Shown one piece after another: positions 42,883-51,627 of a stretch of 64,000 bases of DNA (positions are counted from its first letter, which is position 1; every line of letters begins with the position of its first letter). The stretch covers positions 124,001-188,000 of the forward strand of contig NZ_PTQW01000003.1 of NCBI RefSeq assembly GCF_004343725.1, in the 5' to 3' direction. This DNA comes from Treponema sp. J25 (lineage in GTDB: Bacteria; Spirochaetota; Spirochaetia; Treponematales; Breznakiellaceae). A program made the position numbers and the translations under genes. The notes below the pieces were generated by a model. That model was given only the letters and a program-made list of their open reading frames with translations. It had not been told where the DNA came from and did not search any database.

Positions 42883-43852
42883 TGGACGCCTCCGCGGGTA
42901 TCAAGATTTTTTAAGGGGAGGAAATTCTGAAAGCGGCGATCAATAAGGGTGGTGCCTTTATCATCTTTAAAGATATTTTCTACCATTTCGTAATAGAGCC
43001 GCCGACGGGTAATATCCGGGGCTTTTCGGTACTCTTCGTAGACCGCGTTAAAACGGGCCACATCCCCCCGGGCCATATTTACCCGTTCAGAGGCATACCC
43101 CTGGGCTATCTGGATGATTTTGTCCGCCTCTCCCTGGGCTTTGGGAATTTCCGCGTTATAGGCTTCTTTCCCTTCATTGATAAGGCGGTTCATGTCCTGG
43201 ATAGCCTTGTTCACATCTTCAAAGGCGGCCTGAACCCCCTGGGGGGCACGATATTCTGAAGTTTTACGGTGATCACCGAAATGCCTAGGCCGTACTGCTT
43301 AAAGGTGTCATTCATGAGCTGAATTGCCTCTGATTCAATTTCCGTTCTTTGGGGCCCCATCACATCAAGAATGGCCCGATCTCCCACGAGCATGTTCATA
43401 ACTGACCGGGATACGTCCCGAATTGTAGTGGTCCGCTCTTTAGGGTTTACATTGAAGAGCCACGCCCGGGGATCTACAATACGATACTGGATGATCCATT
43501 CCACATCGACGATGTTAAGATCTCCGGTCAACATGGTGGATTCATCGGGAAAGGCTTCCTGGGAATACACGGTGTTCACCCCTGCTTTGAGGGTTCTGAA
43601 TCCAAACTGTTCGGTTTGAACTACCTTTGTTTTTACTAGGTAATGTTTGTCAATTCCAAAGGGAAGTTTATAATGCATCCCTGGCCCATTGGTGGTAAGG
43701 TACTTACCAAAGCGGGTTACCACCGCTTCTTCGGTCTGGTCCACGATGTAAAAACTGGTGCTCATCAGTACTATCACTACAATAATACCAATGGCCAGGA
43801 TGATGGACGTAGGCCCCAGGAATCTTTTGATGTTTCCTGTGCTATAGGACAT
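42879..43852 (-). pseudogene. hflK: hflK, interrupted by a -1 nt frameshift in a C6 run
   Basis: HflK is the SPFH partner of HflC. The first open frame (43852-43211, 213 residues) has the membrane helix, DQTEEAVVTRFGKYL and the SPFH core, and then reads LQNIVPPRGFRPPLKM before a TGA. The second frame (GTG 43214 to 42879) continues the family sequence with VQAAFEDVNKAIQDMN, visible when read from the junction. Adding one C to the six-C run (43241-43246 on the plus strand as G6) joins them into one full-length protein. Both halves are otherwise undamaged. A sequencing error, a recent mutation, or ribosomal slippage are all possible; GTGA coupling could also give two polypeptides. AAAGGAGG precedes ATG 43852. 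Confidence 0.85.
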
Positions 43853-44144
43853 GCTGGAATCCTCCTTTCTGTGACTTTAGTTTATGATAAACACAGCGAA
43901 GTGTGTTTGTATTTTGCCTTAAAAGGGTGGAGGAAACAACTATTCTCCCTCGTTTCTTCGCCACCAATCCCATTACTCAGAAAAGGGATGCCCAGGAAAT
44001 TTTACGCACCCGCCTACCTTTACAAGGTATCCCTTTCAATGCTTGTCGTCAAGGAAGAGGAACTTAAAAAAGTTACCGGTGTCTTACCTAATCCTCTCTC
44101 CCAGCGGCGATGGGGATTGGGAAATCTTTTCTCCCTTTGAACTC
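43853..44144. other. Intergenic region upstream of hflK (divergent from rpoZ)
   Basis: No gene is supported here. Near the hflK start there is a palindrome GTTTATGATAAAC (43880-43892) partly overlapping a 7-bp hairpin AAACACA/TGTGTTT with a 6-nt loop (43889-43908). The two would be mutually exclusive in the hflK leader. The rest shows no recognisable structure; a plus-strand open frame across it is mostly a shadow of hflK. Confidence 0.4.
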
Positions 44145-44173
44145 TTTACAGGAAAGGCTCTCTTTGATATACT
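44145..44173 (+). promoter_or_regulatory. Promoter of rpoZ-miaA
   Basis: TTTACA (44145-44150), 17 nt, TATACT (44168-44173). The leader is about 95 nt and ends in AAGGAGTGAGG before the rpoZ ATG. Confidence 0.7.
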
Positions 44174-44275
44174 ATTTTTCCACAATTAATACACAGCTGA
44201 TGTTATCCTGAAGCAGTTTGTTTTCTCAATCAAAGAGGATGAAAGAAAGAGTCTTCAAGATAGAAGGAGTGAGGT

Positions 44276-44467
44276 ATGATATTCCCTCTGGAACAGCTTA
44301 TTGAATTTGATGGCAATGTCTACGAAATTACCTGTGCGGCTGCCCGGCGGGCGTATCAGCTTGCGATGATGAAAGACCCGGAAATCGAAGCTAATGATGG
44401 CAAGGTAGTTTCCCTTGCGGCCCGCCAGCTCTTTACTCGCCAGATCGAATACCGCCTGGAGTCGTAG
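44276..44467 (+). CDS. rpoZ: RNA polymerase omega subunit
   Basis: 63-residue omega-type protein, MIFPLEQLIEFDGNVYEITC followed by AARRAYQL and DGKVVSLAARQLF. The E-T-x-A-A-x-R-A-x-Q core is the family signature for the helix that clamps beta-prime. The protein is shorter than E. coli omega but normal for spirochaetes. AAGGAG lies 8 nt before the ATG. miaA starts 8 nt later; omega next to miaA is, from memory, shared with T. pallidum. Confidence 0.82.
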   Translation: MIFPLEQLIEFDGNVYEITCAAARRAYQLAMMKDPEIEANDGKVVSLAARQLFTRQIEYRLES

Positions 44468-44475
44468 GAATTTTC

Positions 44476-45456
44476 ATGACCCCCATCCCGGTAGTCATTC
44501 TCTTTGGTCCTACCGCTTCGGGAAAGACGGCGGTGTTGGAGGCCCTTTTTGCCCGGGAGCCGCCCCTGGTGCCTGCCGAAGTGGTGAGTGCCGATTCCAT
44601 GCAGGTCTACCGGGGCCTTGATATTGGAACCGCAAAACCCAGCGCTGCTCTGTGCCGCCGTCTCCCCCATCACCTTATTGATATTCGGGATATCCGTGAG
44701 CAGTGGACCGTGGGCGACTTTGTCCGAGAGGCAGACCGGATCTGTGAGGATATCTATCGGCGGGGGAAGCTTCCAGTGGTGTCGGGAGGGACAGGGTTCT
44801 ATTTAAAACACTTCGTGCTGGGGCTTCCGGCGGCTCCCCCTTCCAGCCAGACTATCAGGGACGAGTTGAAACACGAATTAGCCCAAAAGGGGGCTCCTGC
44901 CTTGCTTGCCCAGTTGCAGGCGGTGGATCCGGAGACGGCCTCCCATGTGCATCCCCATGATACCTACCGACTCCTCAGGGCCCTGGAAGTGTATCGGCTC
45001 ACCGGGAAGCCCCTGAGTGCCTATCCCCGCTATGGGGGGAATGCTCCTCGGCCATCGTATCGCTTTTTGCTGTTGGGTATCCATCGACATCGGGATGACC
45101 TCTATCGTCGTATTAATGAGCGCGTGGCCGCTATGATGCAGGCCGGCCTCTCTGCGGAGGTCCAGCGGCTCTGGCAGCAGGGGTACCGGCCAGGGGATCC
45201 GGGGATGCGGGCCATTGGTTACCAGGAATTTTTTACCGAGGAGGGGGATCTTCATAGCGATGTGGAGCAGGTGGCTGCCCTTATCGCCCAGCATACCCGG
45301 CAGTATGCAAAACGGCAGATTACCTTTTTTAAAAGTCTTTCCGGGGTACACTGGATCAGCGTAGAGGAAGATGAGAAGGGTTTTATAAGCACTATACAAC
45401 AAAAGATACAGGATTTTGTGGGGACCTCTTCTTTTATGCCTTCAAAAGTTGTTTAG
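44476..45456 (+). CDS. miaA: tRNA dimethylallyltransferase MiaA
   Basis: Adds dimethylallyl to A37 of tRNAs reading UNN codons. 326 residues with P-loop LFGPTASGKTAVLEAL near residues 7-22, SADSMQVYRGLDIGTAKP, the HHLIDI segment, SGGTGFYLKHFVLGLP, and YAKRQITFFKS near the C-terminus. The dimethylallyl donor could come from the isoprenoid pathway whose first enzyme, dxs, lies 380 nt downstream. Confidence 0.95.
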   Translation: MTPIPVVILFGPTASGKTAVLEALFAREPPLVPAEVVSADSMQVYRGLDIGTAKPSAALCRRLPHHLIDIRDIREQWTVGDFVREADRICEDIYRRGKLPVVSGGTGFYLKHFVLGLPAAPPSSQTIRDELKHELAQKGAPALLAQLQAVDPETASHVHPHDTYRLLRALEVYRLTGKPLSAYPRYGGNAPRPSYRFLLLGIHRHRDDLYRRINERVAAMMQAGLSAEVQRLWQQGYRPGDPGMRAIGYQEFFTEEGDLHSDVEQVAALIAQHTRQYAKRQITFFKSLSGVHWISVEEDEKGFISTIQQKIQDFVGTSSFMPSKVV

Positions 45457-45525
45457 TGAAGAGCCCCTATTGAAGCCCCTTGGATAAGGGGGCCGATCTT
45501 TCCCAATACCCCTCCATAATGCCTC

Positions 45526-45554
45526 TTGACCTTTTACTACCTCCCTGTCATACT
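45526..45554 (+). promoter_or_regulatory. Promoter of the 30-residue basic protein gene
   Basis: TTGACC (45526-45531), 17 nt, CATACT (45549-45554). The expected start is near 45561, giving a 74-nt leader ending in AAAGGAG. Confidence 0.5.
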
Positions 45555-45634
45555 ATGCAAAGGTTGAAACCGCCGGATCGGGGATCTTTCCTCTGACCAT
45601 AAGGAAATCCATTTTTTTCAAAGGAGACGCTCAA

Positions 45635-45727
45635 GTGCCCTGCGGAAGAAAGCGAAAACTCAAGAAAATCGCAACCCACAAGCGAAAGAAGAAGCTGAGA
45701 AAGAACCGACACAAGAAGAAGAAGTAG
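45635..45727 (+). CDS. 30-residue basic protein of the AURKAIP1/COX24 (bS22-like) type
   Basis: GTG 45635 encodes MPCGRKRKLKKIATHKRKKK followed by LRKNRHKKKK; AAAGGAG lies 8 nt upstream. More than half of the residues are Lys or Arg. The pattern KKIATHKRKKxLRKNRHK is that of the short AURKAIP1/COX24 proteins of bacteria, related to mitochondrial mS38 and to the small ribosomal protein bS22 of mycobacteria. It probably binds rRNA in the small subunit. It has its own promoter and a strong terminator 57 nt downstream, so it is a monocistronic gene. Such genes are usually missed by annotation because of size. Confidence 0.82.
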   Translation: MPCGRKRKLKKIATHKRKKKLRKNRHKKKK

Positions 45728-45783
45728 GAATGTGACAGATTGGTACTGTCATGGGCCTGGTTTGTGTTGGTAAAGAGCGTTAA

Positions 45784-45817
45784 AAACCGCGGACCGCTAG
45801 AGTTCCGCGGTTTTTTT
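45784..45817 (+). terminator. Rho-independent terminator of the 30-residue protein gene
   Basis: A 10-bp perfect stem (AAACCGCGGA 45784-45793 with TCCGCGGTTT 45804-45813), 10-nt loop, then T7. The T tract lies directly against the TATAAT of dxs. Confidence 0.92.
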
Positions 45818-45820
45818 GTT

Positions 45821-45826
45821 TATAAT
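45821..45826 (+). promoter_or_regulatory. -10 element of dxs, near-leaderless spacing
   Basis: TATAAT ends 8 nt before the dxs ATG, giving an expected leader of about 2 nt. No -35 is seen; the upstream position is the terminator stem and T tract. Confidence 0.45.
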
Positions 45827-45834
45827 ACCATTCT

Positions 45835-47739
45835 ATGAACGAAAAAATTCTCCCCCGAATTCGGGGCCCCCATGAGGTGAAACGCCTTTCCCGGCAGGAA
45901 CTGCAGCAATTAGCGGAAGAATTACGGCAGGAAATCATCTATCGGGTAAGCCGAAACGGGGGACACCTGGCGAGTAATCTGGGAATCGTAGAATTAACCC
46001 TGGCTTTGCACCGGGTATTTGATAGTCCCCAGGATAAGATCATCTGGGATGTGGGACACCAGTGTTATCCTCATAAACTGCTTACCGGTCGCTACCGGAA
46101 TTTTTCGGGCCTCCGAAAGAAAGAGGGAATCTCTGGTTTCCCCAAACGGTCGGAAAGTCCCCACGATGTGTTTGAAACGGGTCATGCCTCTACCTCGATT
46201 TCGGCGGCCCTGGGGATGCTGGTGGCGGAAAGAAGCCGGGGCTCTTCCCATCGGGTTATAGCGGTTATTGGCGATGGGGCCTTAACAGGGGGCCTTGCCT
46301 ACGAAGCCCTTTCTCATGCGGGACAGCTCCAGATTCCCCTCATCGTCGTGCTTAATGATAATTCCATGTCCATCGGTCCGAATGTAGGAGGAATTTCTAA
46401 GCATTTGAGTATGTTAACGATGAAGGCTTCGTACCAGCGCATGAGAAACCTGATAGATCGATGTGTAAAAAGGATACCCCTTATTGGGCAATGGTTATAT
46501 TTCTGGCTTGTTCGTTTTAAAAACGCCATTAAAATCCTATTTTATCCGCGGAACTTTTTTGTGGATCTCGGCTTTGAGTATGTGGGCCCCATCGATGGAC
46601 ACCACATGCTAACCCTGGAGGAAGTCTTTCGAGACATAAAACAGCTGAATCGGCCGGTGGTGGTCCATGTGGTTACTCAAAAAGGAAGGGGCTACAAACC
46701 GGCAGAAAAAAATCCTGCCCAATTCCACGGGATCGGTTCTTTTTCTATCGAAGACGGAATGGTAGAAAAAACGGCGGGCTTTACCTTTACCGATGGTTTT
46801 GGCAAAGCCATGGTGACCCTGGGAGAAGCCTGTCCATCCCTGGTGGCCATTACGGCGGCCATGGAAAAGGGAACGGGCCTTACCCCCTTTCGGGAGCGTT
46901 TCCCTGAGCGCTTCTTTGATGTGGGGATTGCGGAGTCCCACGGGGTAACCTTTGCGGCGGGCCTTGCGGCAAACGGACTTTTACCGGTGGTGGCCATCTA
47001 TTCATCCTTCATGCAGCGGGCGGTGGATCAGGTGATCCATGATGTGGCGTTGCAGAACTTGCCGGTTATCTTTGCCCTGGATCGCTCAGGAGTGGTCCCC
47101 GAGGATGGAGAAACCCACCAGGGGATCTATGATATCAGTCTCTTTCGGAGTGTTCCCCACATGGCATTGCTGGCCCCTGCCACCGCCGGCGAACTGGAGC
47201 AAATGCTTCGCTGGGCCCTGGAGCAGCGGCGTCCGGTGATGATTCGCTATCCCAAGGCTCCCTGTCCTAAAGAAGAAGAGACCTGTATGCAGCCCCTCGA
47301 GACGGGGAGGGGGGCCTTTGTGCGGCGGAATGGAGGGGAAGTCTGTCTTGCTTTTACGGGGAGCCTACTGCCAGAGGCGTTAAAGGCCGCGGAGATTCTG
47401 GATAAAGAGGGGATTCCCCTCGATCTGTATAATTTTCGCTTTATAAAACCCCTTGATGAAGTACACCTTTTTTCGATAATCAAATCTTATCGGTTGTTTA
47501 TCATAGCCGAAGAAGGGGTACGGGAGGGCGGTTTAGGAGAGCACCTGGTGACGCGGCTTTCCGAGATAGGAATTGAAACGTCCTGTAAGGTGCTGGGTAT
47601 CCCCGAAGGACCCCTTCCGCAGGGAACACGTCAGGAACTCCTTTCGCTCTGTGGTCTTGATGGTACTACCCTGGCACAACACATCCATGACTGGTATGGT
47701 ACAGCCAGAGAATTGCATCGGAAGGTAAGCGGAACATGA
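45835..47739 (+). CDS. dxs: 1-deoxy-D-xylulose-5-phosphate synthase
   Basis: First step of the MEP isoprenoid pathway: thiamine-diphosphate-dependent condensation of pyruvate and glyceraldehyde-3-phosphate. 634 residues with DVGHQCYPHKLLTGR, GHASTSISAALGM, the TPP motif GDGALTGGLAYEALSHAG to DNSMSIGPNVGG, DLGFEYVGPIDGH, RFPERFFDVGIAESHGVTFAAG, and DRSGVVPEDGETHQGIYD. There is no Shine-Dalgarno. The stop overlaps the folP start (ATGA). Confidence 0.96.
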   Translation: MNEKILPRIRGPHEVKRLSRQELQQLAEELRQEIIYRVSRNGGHLASNLGIVELTLALHRVFDSPQDKIIWDVGHQCYPHKLLTGRYRNFSGLRKKEGISGFPKRSESPHDVFETGHASTSISAALGMLVAERSRGSSHRVIAVIGDGALTGGLAYEALSHAGQLQIPLIVVLNDNSMSIGPNVGGISKHLSMLTMKASYQRMRNLIDRCVKRIPLIGQWLYFWLVRFKNAIKILFYPRNFFVDLGFEYVGPIDGHHMLTLEEVFRDIKQLNRPVVVHVVTQKGRGYKPAEKNPAQFHGIGSFSIEDGMVEKTAGFTFTDGFGKAMVTLGEACPSLVAITAAMEKGTGLTPFRERFPERFFDVGIAESHGVTFAAGLAANGLLPVVAIYSSFMQRAVDQVIHDVALQNLPVIFALDRSGVVPEDGETHQGIYDISLFRSVPHMALLAPATAGELEQMLRWALEQRRPVMIRYPKAPCPKEEETCMQPLETGRGAFVRRNGGEVCLAFTGSLLPEALKAAEILDKEGIPLDLYNFRFIKPLDEVHLFSIIKSYRLFIIAEEGVREGGLGEHLVTRLSEIGIETSCKVLGIPEGPLPQGTRQELLSLCGLDGTTLAQHIHDWYGTARELHRKVSGT

Positions 47740-48593
47740 ATCGGACCATACAGCTTCGGACGGGAGCGGTGCTCGATCTTTCTGGGACCCCCCTCGTCAT
47801 GGCTATCATTAATACTACCCCTGATTCCTTTTATCCTGCCAGTCGGGCCTTTGCCGAGGATGCCGTCGCCCGGGCCCTGGCAGCGGTGGAAAAGGGGGCG
47901 GCCATCATTGATGTGGGGGCCGAATCCACCCGCCCTGGCTCTGACTATGTCCCGGCGGAAGAAGAACTGAAGCGGCTTTTGCCGGTAGTGCGGGGGATTC
48001 GTCGGCGTTCGAACATACCCCTTTCCATCGATACCCGTAAGGCTGAAGTGGCCCGGGTCATGTTAGAAGAAGGGGCCGACATCATTAATGATGTTTCGGC
48101 CCTGATGGATGATCCTGCTATGTTGCCCCTCTGTGCACAGGAAAAGGCGGTGGTGGTCCTCATGCATAAGAAGGGTATCCCCCGGACAATGCAGGAGGCC
48201 CCCTATTACGACGATGTGGTTCAGGAGGTTCATGAATTTTTGTGGGGCGCCGCCCAGCGGGCAGAGGCAGGAGGTATTCCCGCCGAGCGGATAATCCTTG
48301 ATCCAGGAATCGGCTTTGGTAAACGCCTGGAAGATAACCTGCGACTGTTGGCCCACCTTGAAAAGCTGGGAAATGGGAACTATCCTCTTCTCGTGGGCCT
48401 ATCCCGGAAATCCTTCGTAGGGGCTATTACCGGTAAGGAGGTGGAACGGCGACTCCCCGGAACGCTGGGGGCTACCGCTGCAGCCCTCTCTCATGGGGCT
48501 CGTATCCTTCGGGTCCATGATGTGGAAGAAACGGTAGATTTCGTTCGTTGTTTCCATAGTATCGAAGCAGCACGAAGGAGCCAGGATGATTGA
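47736..48593 (+). CDS. folP: Dihydropteroate synthase
   Basis: Condenses 6-hydroxymethyl-dihydropterin diphosphate with p-aminobenzoate in folate synthesis. 285 residues; the TIM-barrel signatures are MAIINTTPDSFYP, IIDVGAESTRPGSDYVPAEEE, SIDTRKAEVA, INDVSAL, ILDPGIGFGKRLEDN and GLSRKSFVGAITG. It overlaps dxs by 4 nt and cdaA by 8 nt. Sulfonamide targets belong to this family. Confidence 0.95.
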   Translation: MNRTIQLRTGAVLDLSGTPLVMAIINTTPDSFYPASRAFAEDAVARALAAVEKGAAIIDVGAESTRPGSDYVPAEEELKRLLPVVRGIRRRSNIPLSIDTRKAEVARVMLEEGADIINDVSALMDDPAMLPLCAQEKAVVVLMHKKGIPRTMQEAPYYDDVVQEVHEFLWGAAQRAEAGGIPAERIILDPGIGFGKRLEDNLRLLAHLEKLGNGNYPLLVGLSRKSFVGAITGKEVERRLPGTLGATAAALSHGARILRVHDVEETVDFVRCFHSIEAARRSQDD

Positions 48594-49407
48594 ATGGTTT
48601 CGCAACCTGAACCATTTGTATAACCTTATTCGACCAGTACTGGACGTTTCCATATTGGCCTTTATCATTTATAAGGCCTATGATCTTCTCGTAAAAACCC
48701 AGGCAATTCAGATTATCAAAGGGGCGGGGTTGCTGTTTATTTGCTATGGCCTGGCGTATTTCCTTAAATTGACCACCCTTTTATGGGTTCTTAATTTTCT
48801 TGCCCCGGGGCTTTTTATTGCTATAGCTATTGTGTTTCAACCGGAATTACGAAAGATTTTTCTGAGACTGGGGCAGGGGGAACTGTTCCATCTTGCCTCG
48901 CAACCAACCCAGACGGTTTTTGAGCCCGTGTTAACGGCGGCGGAGATTCTCTCTAAACAAAAACGGGGAGCCCTTTTTGTTTTTGCCCGCCGGGTTAATC
49001 TGCGCACCTACATTGAATCGGGAACCCGCCTGAATGCAGAACTCTGTTCGAATCTCCTCATCACGATCTTTGCCTACGATGGGCCCCTCCACGATGGGGC
49101 GGTGGTTATTCAAAATGGGAAAATTCTTGCGGCGGGGTGTTTTTTGCCCCTGTCGGAACAACAGGATATCCGTAAAACCTTTGGGACCCGGCACCGGGCG
49201 GCCCTGGGAATTTCGGAGGTCTCCGATGCCATCGTTATTATCGTTTCAGAAGAGACAGGGGCTATCAGTCTTGCCTATGATGGAAAACTGTATTATGACC
49301 TTTCCTCCCTTGAGATACAACGGAAATTAACGTTCCTCCTCGAAGGAGAACGGACCACGGAAGAGGAATCCCCTGAGGAATCATACCATGAAACGGCCCG
49401 GCGCTAA
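48586..49407 (+). CDS. cdaA: Membrane diadenylate cyclase CdaA
   Basis: Makes c-di-AMP from two ATP. 273 residues: three membrane helices in the first 90 residues (including LDVSILAFIIYKAYDLL and LLFICYGLAYFLKL), then a DAC domain with the DGA motif at about 170-172 (DGPLHDGAVVI) and the RHR motif near 202 (GTRHRAALGIS). The gene is followed by a YbbR-domain protein, the typical CdaA partner, with 20 nt overlap. Confidence 0.94.
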   Translation: MIEWFRNLNHLYNLIRPVLDVSILAFIIYKAYDLLVKTQAIQIIKGAGLLFICYGLAYFLKLTTLLWVLNFLAPGLFIAIAIVFQPELRKIFLRLGQGELFHLASQPTQTVFEPVLTAAEILSKQKRGALFVFARRVNLRTYIESGTRLNAELCSNLLITIFAYDGPLHDGAVVIQNGKILAAGCFLPLSEQQDIRKTFGTRHRAALGISEVSDAIVIIVSEETGAISLAYDGKLYYDLSSLEIQRKLTFLLEGERTTEEESPEESYHETARR

Positions 49408-50353
49408 AAAAAGGATAGAAAAATTTATCAAGGATTGGCCAATCAAGGCCCTTTCTCTGGTAATTGCAATGGTGCTTTTTATGTTTCATCGTCTGAGTAT
49501 GTTGGAAGAGCGGTACTTTATCGTTCCTCTGGTGGTGGATTCCCATAATGACCTTGTCCCCGCTACTTCCTATCCCCATGTGGTACGGCTCTCGTTACGG
49601 GGAGACCCGTCGATTATTACTACCCTCTCGGAAGACAGCCTGGAAGCCTATATCGATATCGATTCATATACCTCCGAAGGAATTTACAAAATTCCTGTCC
49701 GGGTTCGGCAGAAAGCTCAGGCTACTCATTTTGAATCCCTCGAGATTCAGCCTGAACCCGCAGAAATCATGATAGGTCTTGAACGGAGCCTTTCGAAATT
49801 AGTTCCCGTAACACCCAGTTTTCGGGGGTACCTTGAAACGGGCTATGAACTTGCCTCCTTTCAGATTGAACCGGCCCAGGTGTATGTTGTCGGTCCCCGC
49901 AGTAAAGTTGCAGAGATCACCGACGTTACCACCGAAAGTATCGAGCTAACCGGTAGAAAAGAGAATTTCTCGGTAACGGTCCGCTTGCAATCAAAGGATA
50001 GTCTGGTGAGTATTAAGGGGAACTCACTGGTTACCTTTAATGCGGTGGTACAACAGTCCCTTATCATTAAAAATTTCGAGAATATTCCTATCATTGTGAC
50101 GGGGCTTCCCTCATCATTTATTGCGCGGCTCCAGATTAATTACGGTTCTATCAAACTTCAGGGGGCCCAAAAAGAACTAGAAGCCTATACACCGGACTAC
50201 TCGATTCTTTCGCTGGATTGTTCAGATATCAAAGGGGAAGGCACCTACATTATCCCGGTGACTGTTCAGGTTCCTCCCAATTTTCAGGTGATCCGTTTTG
50301 ATCCCCTTGAAATACCCGTCGAGGTGGTCCGGAAAGGACGGGAAAACCCATGA
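49388..50353 (+). CDS. YbbR-domain protein (CdaR-like)
   Basis: 321 residues: N-terminal membrane helix about 17-35 (IKALSLVIAMVLFMFHRL), then extracytoplasmic YbbR repeats marked by PVRVRQKA, PVTPSFRGYLETGYELASFQ, PAQVYVVGPRSKVAEI and PVTVQVPPNFQVIRFDP. In Firmicutes CdaR regulates CdaA from outside; the same pair here suggests the same role. It overlaps acpS by 4 nt. Confidence 0.88.
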   Translation: MKRPGAKKRIEKFIKDWPIKALSLVIAMVLFMFHRLSMLEERYFIVPLVVDSHNDLVPATSYPHVVRLSLRGDPSIITTLSEDSLEAYIDIDSYTSEGIYKIPVRVRQKAQATHFESLEIQPEPAEIMIGLERSLSKLVPVTPSFRGYLETGYELASFQIEPAQVYVVGPRSKVAEITDVTTESIELTGRKENFSVTVRLQSKDSLVSIKGNSLVTFNAVVQQSLIIKNFENIPIIVTGLPSSFIARLQINYGSIKLQGAQKELEAYTPDYSILSLDCSDIKGEGTYIIPVTVQVPPNFQVIRFDPLEIPVEVVRKGRENP

Positions 50354-50760
50354 TTGTGGGAATAGGCATCGATGTGGTGTATGTGTCCCGGCTTGCCCAT
50401 TGGCTGGATAATCCGGGACTCCTGGAACGCTTTTTCCATCCCCGGGAAATAGAAGCCGCCCGGGCCCGTCGCTCGGGGGCGCTGTTTTCGTTAGCCGCCC
50501 GCTTTGCGGCAAAAGAAGCCTTTGGAAAGGCCCTCGGGACAGGACTGCGGGGCATTGTCCTTAAGGATATCCTGGTAGAAAATAATCATAATGGAAAGCC
50601 CCATATCCTTGTTTTTGGGAGTGCCCAACGGGCTTTAGAGGAGTGTGGGGCAAACCGGATACATCTTTCCCTGACCCATGAAAGGGATAATGCGATTGCC
50701 ATGGTGATCCTCGAAAAAATTGAAAAAGACGGGAGTGCTAACCATGCTTCGATTTGCTAA
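50350..50760 (+). CDS. acpS: Holo-[acyl-carrier-protein] synthase AcpS
   Basis: Transfers phosphopantetheine from CoA to apo-ACP. 136 residues with the GIGIDVVYVSRL start (metal-binding D), RFFHPREIEAARARR, ARFAAKEAFGKALGTGLRG (catalytic E in AAKEA) and HLSLTHERDNAIAMVILE. The length is normal apart from a short C-terminal tail of about 12 residues. It overlaps the next gene by 17 nt. Confidence 0.93.
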   Translation: MIVGIGIDVVYVSRLAHWLDNPGLLERFFHPREIEAARARRSGALFSLAARFAAKEAFGKALGTGLRGIVLKDILVENNHNGKPHILVFGSAQRALEECGANRIHLSLTHERDNAIAMVILEKIEKDGSANHASIC

Positions 50761-51625
50761 GGCCCCTCAGGAAGAGCGGGAAGTGAAAATTTCGTTCTTT
50801 TCAAAAGAACCTATCCGTTGCCCCGTGTGTGATACCTCCTTTCAGCGGGAAGAAATGCTTTCAGGGGGAGGGCGGCTTATTGCGGGGCCCCTCACCGACG
50901 AACTCCATCGAAAATATGAGGCCTCTCTAAAATATGGAGCGGTGTATCCCCTTATCTATCAGGTAACGGTCTGTCCCAATTGTTGGTTTGCCGCGTTACC
51001 GGATGATTTTCCCCGTCTTCCCCGGGAATCCCGTCTTAAGGCTGAGGATGATCGGGAGGGACGTATCGCTGCGGTGGGACATATTTTCCCTTCTGTGGAT
51101 TTTACCTCCTGTCGCACCTTAAAATCGGGAACCGCCGCCACCTACCTCGCCCTCCGCTGTTACGATTATTATCCTGGGGAATTTTCTCCCACCATTAAGC
51201 AGGGAATTACGGCCCTCCGCTGTGGCTGGCTTTTTGATGAACTGAACGAACGGTATCCCCATCAGCATTATGATTGGCTTGCCCTGCTTTGCAAACGGAA
51301 GGCCCGCTTTTTCTATCGGGAAGCGATTAACCGGGAACAGACAGGAAAGGAAGCCCTTTCTGGGCTTAAGTACTTTGGTCCCGATACGGATAAAAACTAT
51401 GGATATGAAGGGGCCCTTTATCTCATGGCGCTGCTGGAACTGAAATATGGTCCCCGCGAACCGGAAGAAAGCCGCCGCCAGGCCCTGGCGGAATCCCGGC
51501 GTACCATTGCTAAAATCTTTGGCCTGGGAAAGTCCTCCCGGGAAAAGCCGGGTCCCCTCCTGGAAAAAGCCCGGGACTTGTATGAGCAAATAAGTGCCGA
51601 ATTGGAAGATGAGGACGGGGAATAA
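50744..51625 (+). CDS. DUF2225 family protein with zinc-type cysteine pairs
   Basis: 293 residues from ATG 50744 (GGAG upstream). Two cysteine pairs, CPVCDTSF (residues about 25-28) and CPNCWFAAL near 72-80, can form a treble-clef zinc site; a helical, TPR-like region with Arg/Tyr-rich segments follows (RCYDYYPGEFSPTIKQGI, RKARFFYREAINREQTGKE). This pattern belongs to the uncharacterised DUF2225 family found in spirochaetes and Firmicutes. Function unknown. It is tightly coupled to acpS and truA. Confidence 0.75.
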   Translation: MLRFAKAPQEEREVKISFFSKEPIRCPVCDTSFQREEMLSGGGRLIAGPLTDELHRKYEASLKYGAVYPLIYQVTVCPNCWFAALPDDFPRLPRESRLKAEDDREGRIAAVGHIFPSVDFTSCRTLKSGTAATYLALRCYDYYPGEFSPTIKQGITALRCGWLFDELNERYPHQHYDWLALLCKRKARFFYREAINREQTGKEALSGLKYFGPDTDKNYGYEGALYLMALLELKYGPREPEESRRQALAESRRTIAKIFGLGKSSREKPGPLLEKARDLYEQISAELEDEDGE

Positions 51626-51627
51626 GC

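Noticed and set aside
43643-44140. Plus-strand open frame of 165 codons upstream of rpoZ
   Set aside because: Its first half is the antisense of hflK and its second half has no start signal or protein-like pattern.
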